Assembly (NCBI GenBank): GCA_022340885.1 | Contig: JAJDND010000158.1 | Coordinates: forward strand, 1-36,909 | Direction: 5' to 3' | DNA from: Desulfobacterales bacterium | GTDB taxonomy: Bacteria; Desulfobacterota; Desulfobacteria; Desulfobacterales; UBA11574 | DNA: 36,909 nt | Part shown: positions 30,784-36,909 of the stretch, piece after piece | How the letters are laid out: every line of letters begins with the position of its first letter | How positions within the stretch are numbered: the stretch's first letter is position 1 | The notes under the pieces: model-generated | What the model was told of the DNA's origin: nothing | The model's input: only the letters and a program-made list of their open reading frames with translations | The model's database searches: none | Translations under genes and position numbers: made by a program

Positions 30784-33446
30784 CAAGCCCCAAGTTCTTT
30801 GATTTTATCCAGATTATTCTGAAGCTTTTGCTGCTTTTCCATGAGGCTGTCATATTTTTCTTTGACTTTATCAACCACATCTTTCGGCGCTTTTTCGAGA
30901 AAATCTTCATTGCGCAACTTTTTTGTCGCCATATTCAATTCAGTTGTGAGCTTGCTGATTTCCTTGCCAAGACGTTGAATTTCCTGTGTGAAATCGATAA
31001 CTCCTTCCAGATGAACAAAAATCGTCGCATCTTCGACAACGGATGTTGCCGCTCCTTTCGGCCTTCGGCCCGAATTTTCCACCGACAAAGATTCAAGCCG
31101 TGCAAGGTTCATGATCATGTCCTTGTAGTGCGTAACGATTTCTCTTGTTGACGTTTGCTGTGAATGGACGGAAACCGTCAGGGATAACGAAGGGGAGATG
31201 CTCATTTCTCCTCTAATGTTTCGAATGCCGGTGATAATTCCAGTGATGAGCGACATGGTGGATTCTGCCTGGAGATCCTGATACAGACTGGTATCGTCAG
31301 CATCCAGCGGAAAGGTTGATTTCATGACAGAGCCTTTGGCTCCCGGAAGTTGGTGCCATATTTCTTCAGTGACAAAGGGTATAAACGGATGGAGCAAAAT
31401 CAGCGTGTCATGGAGAACGCGCCACAGAACACTCAACGTCGTTTTCTGGCGCTCCGCACCTTTTTTCCCATACAGTGTGGGTTTGACGGCTTCAAGGTAC
31501 CAGTCACAAAATTCATGCCAGACAAAATTATAAAGTACGCCAGCAGCATCGTTAAACCGGTAGCCTTCGAGAGATTCGGAAACACTGACTGCCGCACGAT
31601 GCAGTCTGGATAAAATCCACCGATCAACCAGGGAAAGCGATCCGTCAGGCAAGTCGTTATATGCCTTGTCGATGTGCATGAATGCAAATCGTGCGGCGTT
31701 CCAGATTTTATTGATGAAATGTCTGTAGCCTTCAACCCGCTTTTCCGACATTTTCACATCTCTTCCCTGGGCGGCAAATGCAGCTAGTGTAAAACGGAAT
31801 GCATCGGTGCCATAGGTGTCTATGACATTTAACGGGTCGATGACATTGCCCGTGGATTTACTCATTTTTTTTCCTTCTTCATCCCGTACCAGGGCATGGA
31901 CATAAACGTCCTTAAACGGCACATCCCCCATAAAATGAAGTCCCATCATCATCATTCGTGCAACCCAGAAAAAAAGGATGTCGAATCCGGTAACCAGAAC
32001 GGAGGTCGGATAGAACATTTTTAACAGTTGTGTTTCATCCGGCCATCCCATGGTCGAGAACGGCCAAAGTGCGGAGCTGAACCAGGTGTCCAGAACGTCC
32101 GTATCCTGCTTGAGTGTATTTCCCTGACAAGCCGGACACGTATCCGGCGGGTCCATGGCAACGACGACTTCGCTGCAGTTTTCACAGGTCCATGCGGGAA
32201 TTTGATGGCCCCACCATATCTGTCTTGAAATACACCAGTCTTTGATATTGTTCATCCACTCGAAATACGTTTTCGTCCAAATTTCAGGGACGATTTGCGT
32301 ATTGCCGTTTTGGACTGCTTGGATGGCTTTTTCCGCAAGGGGTTTGGTCTTTACGAACCACTGTTTTGACAGGTTCGGTTCAATGATGGTACGGCATCGA
32401 TAGCAGTGACCGATGCTGTGTTGATAGGGGTCTATTTTTTCAAGAAGGTCTTCTTTTTTAAGCGCTTCAACCACCGCCTCCCTGCATTGGAATCGGTCCA
32501 TTTTTTCGAATTTGCCGGCTTCCGGTGTCATCAGACCGTCATCCCCGATAACCTTAACCCGATCCAGGTGATGGCGATTTCCGATTTCAAAGTCATTGGG
32601 GTCGTGGGCCGGTGTAATCTTCAGGGCGCCGGTGCCAAAGGACATATCCACATATTTGTCCTGGATAACAGGAATTTCTCTATTTATCAAAGGCAGCACA
32701 ACTTTTCGAGACGAGACCCCGTGATAGCGTTCATCATCCGGGTTGACGGCCACCGCGGTATCTCCGAGCATGGTTTCAGGCCGGGTCGTTGCAATAACGA
32801 CTCCCCCGTTTCCATCATTAAAAGGATATCGGATGTGATAAAGATATCCGTCATGGACTTCATGTTCCACTTCGAGATCGGCCAGGGCCGTATGGCAGCG
32901 GGGGCACCAGTTGATAATATAATTGCCCCGATAAATCAGGTTTTCTTGATAGAGGGTTACAAAAACCTTCCGGACTGCTCTCGAAAGACCTTCGTCCATT
33001 GTAAAACGCTCTCTGTCCCAATCGCACGAAGCACCGAGGCGTTTGAGTTGATTGATAATCGCACTTCCGTATTCCTTCCGCCATTCCCAGACCGCCTCGA
33101 CGAATTTTTCTCTGCCGACCTGGTGACGACTCAATCCTTCGCCGGCTAGTTTTTTTTCGACAACATTCTGGGTGGCGATGCCGGCGTGATCGGTTCCCGG
33201 CATCCAAAGAACGTTATCGCCGCGCAATCTTCTGTACCGGCACAGGATGTCCTGCAAAGTGTTGTTAAGGGCATGTCCCATATGAAGGACACCGGTTACA
33301 TTGGGCGGCGGTATCACGATAGAATAACGATTCTTTGCATTTTCAGATTCAACGGCTGCAAACAGGCGTTCTTTTTCCCAGAAGTCATACCATCGTTTTT
33401 CCACATCATGGGGTTCATAAGCTTTGTCAAGAAGATCGGAACTCAT
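30783..33446 (-). CDS. valS: Valyl-tRNA synthetase
   Basis: The 887-residue class I aminoacyl-tRNA synthetase has PPNVTGVLHMGHALNN (the HIGH motif, near residue 47), ATTRPETMLGDTAVAV in the editing domain near 215, KKMSKSTGNVIDP (KMSKS) near 525, an anticodon-binding domain, and the C-terminal coiled coil (IDFTQEIQRLGKEISKL onward) that marks ValRS. It charges tRNA-Val. TAGGAG lies about 9 bases before the ATG. It is the first gene of an operon with nadC and probably the sirohaem/ferredoxin gene. Confidence 0.97.
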   Translation of the reverse strand: MSSDLLDKAYEPHDVEKRWYDFWEKERLFAAVESENAKNRYSIVIPPPNVTGVLHMGHALNNTLQDILCRYRRLRGDNVLWMPGTDHAGIATQNVVEKKLAGEGLSRHQVGREKFVEAVWEWRKEYGSAIINQLKRLGASCDWDRERFTMDEGLSRAVRKVFVTLYQENLIYRGNYIINWCPRCHTALADLEVEHEVHDGYLYHIRYPFNDGNGGVVIATTRPETMLGDTAVAVNPDDERYHGVSSRKVVLPLINREIPVIQDKYVDMSFGTGALKITPAHDPNDFEIGNRHHLDRVKVIGDDGLMTPEAGKFEKMDRFQCREAVVEALKKEDLLEKIDPYQHSIGHCYRCRTIIEPNLSKQWFVKTKPLAEKAIQAVQNGNTQIVPEIWTKTYFEWMNNIKDWCISRQIWWGHQIPAWTCENCSEVVVAMDPPDTCPACQGNTLKQDTDVLDTWFSSALWPFSTMGWPDETQLLKMFYPTSVLVTGFDILFFWVARMMMMGLHFMGDVPFKDVYVHALVRDEEGKKMSKSTGNVIDPLNVIDTYGTDAFRFTLAAFAAQGRDVKMSEKRVEGYRHFINKIWNAARFAFMHIDKAYNDLPDGSLSLVDRWILSRLHRAAVSVSESLEGYRFNDAAGVLYNFVWHEFCDWYLEAVKPTLYGKKGAERQKTTLSVLWRVLHDTLILLHPFIPFVTEEIWHQLPGAKGSVMKSTFPLDADDTSLYQDLQAESTMSLITGIITGIRNIRGEMSISPSLSLTVSVHSQQTSTREIVTHYKDMIMNLARLESLSVENSGRRPKGAATSVVEDATIFVHLEGVIDFTQEIQRLGKEISKLTTELNMATKKLRNEDFLEKAPKDVVDKVKEKYDSLMEKQQKLQNNLDKIKELGA

Positions 33447-33479
33447 GTGTTATTACTCCTAAATCGGGCGTTTTAAATT

Positions 33480-33516
33480 GAACAGGGGATTATTGAATAA
33501 TCCCCTGTTCTTTTTC
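33480..33516. terminator. Strong intrinsic terminator hairpin
   Basis: A perfect 14-base-pair stem (33480-33493 with 33497-33510, GAACAGGGGATTAT and its complement) has a 3-base loop. It is followed on the plus strand by TTTTT and preceded by AT-rich sequence that gives a weaker U-rich tail on the minus strand. It lies between the acidic protein gene and valS, both minus-strand, so it most likely ends transcription of the former. Confidence 0.8.
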
Positions 33517-33578
33517 ACTTAATTTTTTATCGTGACCAGATCGATCGGATAGAAAATATAGACGGCCCGCCAGCAGCG

Positions 33579-34397
33579 TTATTTTTCGCTGTCTGTGGAC
33601 TCATCGAGAAGGGCTTTTTTCAATTTCTCAATTTCTCTTGTGACCGTTTTTTCGATTGTATCGACAAGAAGACGGTCGATTTTTTCATAAAACATCTTTT
33701 TTATAACGCGGTCCAATGCCGCTTCTACCTGTTCACCCGTCACCTTTTCCACATCAAAAAGATTCTCCTGGGCTTCTTTTTCAGAATCCAACTCAATCCC
33801 AAGTACATCGGCGAAATCATCCTTCAACGCCTCATCCACCATCGTTTCCGAATCCGGTTCACTCACGGCTTCAGTGGCTTCTTGCATGAGATCACTGTCT
33901 AATTCAGAGATGTCGTCGAATTCAGTCGCCGTATCGAAATCTTCCGAGATGGGTTCACCGATGTCTTCTGTTTTCAAGGATGTTTCGCCGGCGGTTTCGA
34001 TTAAATCGATGATCGTTTCATCTTCCATGGTATCAAATTCAAGTTCCTGGTTCGCAGGGTCTCCGGTGGATTCTGATACTTCTTCCGGAACCGATTTCCC
34101 GGTATCTATTGGGTCAGGTTCTTCGACAGCCTGCAAAAGATCAATAATTTCTTCATCACCTTTGAGTGCTTCATCGGGCGCTTTATGGGCGTCATCCACT
34201 GTCGTCGCATCCGTTCCGGCCCCAGCGGTTTCATCTTTATCTTCTGCAACAGATTGCTCGACAACGTCCGTCAGGTCGATCAGTTCCTCATCGTCTCCCG
34301 GATCGACTGCTATTTCATCTTTAAGATCAATAATCGGTTCGTCTTCTGTGGATTCGGTTGTTTCATTTTTTTTGTCAGATTCATTTGGTTCGGTCAT
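33579..34397 (-). CDS. Acidic repeat protein with conserved C-terminal helix, unknown function
   Basis: The 272-residue protein is very acidic and low in complexity for its first 200 residues, so it is probably disordered. A short motif recurs there at about 40-60 residue spacing: EPIIDLKDE, EELIDLTDV, EEIIDLLQA, ETIIDLIET. The last 60 residues are different: helical, charged and with KKMFYEKIDRLLVDTIEK and TVTREIEKLKKALL, likely a coiled coil. No signal peptide or membrane segment is seen. I chose ATG 34397 because GGGAG is 7 bases before it; another in-frame ATG lies 6 bases upstream. The IIDL repeats look like docking motifs for a partner protein, but I recognise no family. Confidence 0.75.
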   Translation of the reverse strand: MTEPNESDKKNETTESTEDEPIIDLKDEIAVDPGDDEELIDLTDVVEQSVAEDKDETAGAGTDATTVDDAHKAPDEALKGDEEIIDLLQAVEEPDPIDTGKSVPEEVSESTGDPANQELEFDTMEDETIIDLIETAGETSLKTEDIGEPISEDFDTATEFDDISELDSDLMQEATEAVSEPDSETMVDEALKDDFADVLGIELDSEKEAQENLFDVEKVTGEQVEAALDRVIKKMFYEKIDRLLVDTIEKTVTREIEKLKKALLDESTDSEK

Positions 34398-34642
34398 ATC
34401 CATTCTCCCGTTCGCCAAATTGTTTTTTATGCCCAATGAGGATTAAACAAGCGCCCTATAATATTTGGGAATTTACCACACGGCATACATCGTGTCAAGA
34501 TGTTTGCCTTTCTCCCTGTTTTGCTTTAAAATTTTATCCCAAGGATTTTTGGTGTTGTATTTGCAATCCATTAAGGTTTATGAATGACATGATCTCTGAA
34601 CCTCATGCTTTCACGGGATGAGCGCCTCAAAGAAAATAGATT

Positions 34643-35422
34643 ATGGACAAGAGGGGTATGCGGTATTTTTTTGTCGATTCATTGGAACCTGAAGATGCCA
34701 TCTTCAGTATTACGGGGCCGGATGCCAGGCATATCAGAACCGTTTTACGCCTGAAACCCGGTGATAAAATCGGTCTCTTTGACGGCAAAGGTTTCGACTG
34801 CGAGGCTCAAATTGTCGATTTTTCGCCCGGAAAAGTTACTGCATCGCTCATTCGCAGATTCCCTTCAACTGCGGAATCTCCGATCCAAATTACCATTGCC
34901 CAAGGGTTTTTAAAAGAACGGAAAATGGACGGGCTCGTCCGGCAGCTCAGTGAACTCGGCATCACAAAATGGATGCCTTTTATTGCCGAAAGATCGGTTT
35001 CCATACCGGATAAAAAGCAGCTTGCGTCGCGCGCAAAACGCTGGGAGAAAATTGCAAAAGAAGCTGTCAAGCAGTGCCGGAGAGGGCGCATCATGAAGAT
35101 CGGCGACACCGCATCTTTTTCTCAAGTCTTGAATCTGGCCGGAGATTGCGATCTTAAGATTGCTTTCTGGGAAAACGAATCCCGACCGGTTCAACCCATA
35201 AACCCCCAAAGCCCTGTTCAAACTGTATTTGCCCTCATCGGTCCCGAAGGCGGTTTTACCCGGAGGGAGATTGAGGTCGCCAAAGATTACGGATTTATTG
35301 CCGCGAGCTTGGGACCCCGGATTCTGAGGGCCGAAACAGCCGCTGTTGCGGCAAGTGTTTTGCTTCAATATCTTTTTGGGGATATGAACCAAAAATATCT
35401 TGACAAAAAAACAGGCCTTTAA
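34643..35422 (+). CDS. rsmE: 16S rRNA (uracil1498-N3)-methyltransferase
   Basis: The 259-residue protein begins with the RsmE PUA-like domain (RYFFVDSL, HIRTVLRLKPGDKIGLFDG) and continues with the SPOUT methyltransferase part: QGFLKERKMDGLVRQLSELG, the trefoil-knot segments LIGPEGGFTRREIEVA and LGPRILRAETAAVAAS. It methylates U1498 of 16S rRNA with S-adenosylmethionine. The ATG has no clear Shine-Dalgarno; an internal ATG 15 bases later has a GAGGGG too close to it, so the longer start is kept. The 3' end of the gene contains the likely promoter of tRNA-Phe. Confidence 0.95.
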   Translation: MDKRGMRYFFVDSLEPEDAIFSITGPDARHIRTVLRLKPGDKIGLFDGKGFDCEAQIVDFSPGKVTASLIRRFPSTAESPIQITIAQGFLKERKMDGLVRQLSELGITKWMPFIAERSVSIPDKKQLASRAKRWEKIAKEAVKQCRRGRIMKIGDTASFSQVLNLAGDCDLKIAFWENESRPVQPINPQSPVQTVFALIGPEGGFTRREIEVAKDYGFIAASLGPRILRAETAAVAASVLLQYLFGDMNQKYLDKKTGL

Positions 35423-35426
35423 TAAT
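35400..35426 (+). promoter_or_regulatory. Candidate promoter for tRNA-Phe
   Basis: A consensus TTGACA at 35400-35405 is followed after 15 bases by AATAAT at 35421-35426 (five of six), or after 17 bases by the weaker TAATTT. It overlaps the end of rsmE, 22 bases before the tRNA. Confidence 0.5.
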
Positions 35427-35447
35427 TTTCAAATTTTAAAAGCCCAA

Positions 35448-35523
35448 GCCGAGGTAGCTCAGTCGGTAGAGCAGGGGACTGAAAATCCCCGTGTCGGCAG
35501 TTCGATTCTGTCCCTCGGCACCA
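35448..35523 (+). tRNA. tRNA-Phe (anticodon GAA), CCA encoded
   Basis: The 76-base sequence folds into a full cloverleaf. The acceptor stem GCCGAGG pairs with CCTCGGC, the D-arm contains AGCTCAGTCGGTAGAGC, the anticodon stem GGGGA pairs with TCCCC around the loop CTGAAAA, and the T-arm contains GTTCGATTC. The encoded CCA follows the discriminator A. A terminator lies 13 bases after it, and an integrase gene follows, so this tRNA is the probable attachment site of an integrated element. Confidence 0.97.
35486..35523. other. Putative attachment site at the 3' half of tRNA-Phe
   Basis: Tyrosine integrases commonly use the 3' half of a tRNA gene as attachment site, restoring the tRNA on integration. 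The integrase gene starts 121 bases after this one. The matching second copy would lie beyond the window, so the exact boundaries are unseen. Confidence 0.4.
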
Positions 35524-35536
35524 GCGGCACACATGT

Positions 35537-35566
35537 AACCTGCTGTTTTTACAGCAGGTTTTTTTA
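35537..35566 (+). terminator. Intrinsic terminator after tRNA-Phe
   Basis: AACCTGCTGT (35537-35546) pairs perfectly with ACAGCAGGTT (35551-35560) around a TTTT loop and runs into a stretch of T ending at 35565. This is a standard rho-independent terminator 13 bases after the tRNA. Confidence 0.88.
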
Positions 35567-35644
35567 TGCATTCTGACCTTAAAATCGACCAATTTCATCT
35601 GTTACACACATTGCTTACACACATCGAACAGATGGAGTTGGAAA

Positions 35645-36909
35645 ATGAAGGTCAAAATAGGCACATCGCCATCCTACCTTGTTAGAAACCCATACACATA
35701 TTGCTTCCGAATGAATGTACCAAAGGATCTTCAATCATACATTGGCAGAAAAGAGTTGCGTTACTCACTCAAAACGGGATATCTGGGTGATGCAAAATAC
35801 AAAGCACGTGTTATAGCAGGACAAGTTCAACTGGTATTCAAATTATTAAGGAAGGGTAATTCATCTCTTATGAAATTGTCAGACAACCAGATTCAGGAAA
35901 TATTACAAAAGTATTTAAAAGAATACATAGACAGCATTGAAGAACGCATGTATTCTGATGATCCTCCCCCGTTTACAATAGACACCCGGCTTTTTCATCA
36001 ATATGTTAATGATTTAGATGACATTAAGCAGGAAATCATTGAATACTTGGGTACACTTGATTACAGAACCGTTGAAAGTATTGTTGATGATCTCCTGAAA
36101 GAGAATGGCATAGATAATATAGATAGGTCATCTGTTTCTTATCAGAAGTTATGCAGAGGAATTCTCAAAGCACAGCTTAAGGGTATTGATATAGAGAAAA
36201 GGCAAATGCGTGGGGAATATTCAGATGACCAAGTTAAGCTAACAACTGAAATGTTAACGTCAATTAATTCTGGTAAAGTGTCAAAGATGCTTTCAGAAGT
36301 TTCCGATGAATATTGGAAAGAAAGTGAATCAGGATGGAAAGATAGAACGATAGTTGAATATCGTGGATTTAATAAGCGTCTCCTTGAATCGCTTGGCTAT
36401 GAGACTGAAGTCCACACAATCGATTTTCAAACTGTTAAGGACTGCAGGGATAACCTAAAGGAAACAGGGAATAAGGGTAAGCCGTTATCAATTAAAAGAG
36501 TTAATATGTACATTGAGTATGCAACTGCTCTGTTTAATTTTGCCAAGCGGAACAAATACATAAGCGAAAATCCAGCATCAGGTTTGATGTTCAAAGATAA
36601 AAGAAGCCCAGATCAAATTACAGATGTTTTTGATAAGGAGGATCTGCAAAAGCTCTTTCTATCAAAGGAATACATTGAAAATAAACATCTGCACAGTCAT
36701 AATTTCTGGGTTCCGATACTGGGATTATTCACTGGGTGCAGACTTGAAGAAATATGTCAACTATACGTTGATGACGTCAAGGAAGTTAATCGGGTTTGGG
36801 TCTTGGACATAAACGAGAAAAGATCTGACCAAAGTGTAAAGACCTCCGAGAGGCGGCTTGTTCCTTTGCATCCGCTTATATTAGACGATTTGAAATTTCT
36901 GAACTATAT
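35645..36909 (+). CDS. Tyrosine recombinase/integrase, 3' end beyond window
   Basis: The open frame runs from ATG 35645, with GGAG 7 bases upstream, to the end of the window (421 codons). It begins MKVKIGTSPSYLVRNPYTYC and YCFRMNVPKDL, a start typical of integrases with an N-terminal beta domain. A long helical middle section follows (residues about 90-220), then a core-binding domain (VSDEYWKESESGWKDRT) and the start of the catalytic domain: LGLFTGCRLEEICQL, whose Arg is the first catalytic residue, and RLVPLHPLI. The remaining catalytic residues, including the Tyr, lie outside. Base composition is AT-richer than in the neighbouring genes, which fits horizontal origin. Its place after tRNA-Phe marks the left edge of an island or prophage. 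Confidence 0.92.
   Translation, partial: MKVKIGTSPSYLVRNPYTYCFRMNVPKDLQSYIGRKELRYSLKTGYLGDAKYKARVIAGQVQLVFKLLRKGNSSLMKLSDNQIQEILQKYLKEYIDSIEERMYSDDPPPFTIDTRLFHQYVNDLDDIKQEIIEYLGTLDYRTVESIVDDLLKENGIDNIDRSSVSYQKLCRGILKAQLKGIDIEKRQMRGEYSDDQVKLTTEMLTSINSGKVSKMLSEVSDEYWKESESGWKDRTIVEYRGFNKRLLESLGYETEVHTIDFQTVKDCRDNLKETGNKGKPLSIKRVNMYIEYATALFNFAKRNKYISENPASGLMFKDKRSPDQITDVFDKEDLQKLFLSKEYIENKHLHSHNFWVPILGLFTGCRLEEICQLYVDDVKEVNRVWVLDINEKRSDQSVKTSERRLVPLHPLILDDLKFLNY

Noticed and set aside
33874-34446. 190-codon plus-strand frame rich in Ser
   Set aside because: It is the antisense of the acidic repeat gene; its Ser-rich makeup follows from the Glu/Asp codons on the other strand.
36624-36812. 62-codon frame inside the integrase region
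   Set aside because: It is a shadow in another frame of the long integrase reading frame, which runs uninterrupted to the window end.
1-36909. CRISPR array, complete insertion sequence or replication origin
   Set aside because: I saw no regularly spaced identical repeats, no transposase gene and no DnaA-box cluster.

Overview
The window looks like the chromosome of a sulfate-reducing Desulfobacterota bacterium, probably Desulfobacterales. The pointers are a close relative of the Desulfococcus multivorans non-decarboxylating glutaryl-CoA dehydrogenase, a glutaconyl-CoA decarboxylase alpha subunit with biotin carrier, a fused 2-oxoacid:ferredoxin oxidoreductase, rubrerythrin, a small sirohaem/ferredoxin protein and a PAS-rich hybrid kinase. 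The taxonomy is inferred from gene content.

Layout. 1-2.5 kb: the tail of an FAD/[2Fe-2S] electron-transfer subunit, then gcdA and its biotin carrier on the minus strand. 2.8-12.3 kb: the most interesting region. ino1 and a histidine phosphatase on the plus strand face a tightly packed seven-gene minus-strand operon: small S51-like protein, S51-like protein fused to a cysteinyl-tRNA-synthetase-type C-terminal domain, ThuA-Gfo/Idh fusion, Gfo/Idh, GNAT/CelD acyltransferase, MshA-like glycosyltransferase and PIG-L deacetylase. 12.5-15.7 kb: glutaryl-CoA dehydrogenase (bordered by inverted repeats), NhaA and a cytidylate-kinase-like protein. 15.9-20.8 kb: Nfu, korAB, rubrerythrin and a DASS transporter. 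20.9-25.8 kb: CBS protein, AhpF-like disulfide reductase, citrate synthase, a YkgJ-type cysteine-cluster protein and a Fur/PerR regulator. 26.2-28.9 kb: hybrid histidine kinase and a YdfG-type dehydrogenase. 29-34.4 kb: sirohaem/ferredoxin protein, nadC, valS and an acidic repeat protein. 34.6-36.9 kb: rsmE, tRNA-Phe(GAA), a terminator, and a tyrosine integrase that runs off the end, marking the edge of an integrated element.

How the genes work together. The 2.8-12.3 kb block supplies, in one place, most of the chemistry of mycothiol-type synthesis: inositol phosphate formation (Ino1), glycosyl transfer onto it (MshA-like, with the inositol-phosphate-binding residues kept), dephosphorylation (histidine phosphatase), N-deacetylation (PIG-L) and acyl transfer (GNAT). 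A full MshC ligase is absent; instead there is an S51-like protein carrying a CysRS/MshC-type tail. Two dehydrogenases are extra. I infer a new pathway for a glucosaminyl-inositol compound, perhaps a low-molecular-weight thiol; the product is unproven. Separately, glutaryl-CoA dehydrogenase and glutaconyl-CoA decarboxylase form consecutive steps from glutaryl-CoA to crotonyl-CoA, in which the decarboxylation can be coupled to sodium export; the NhaA antiporter would fit a sodium cycle.
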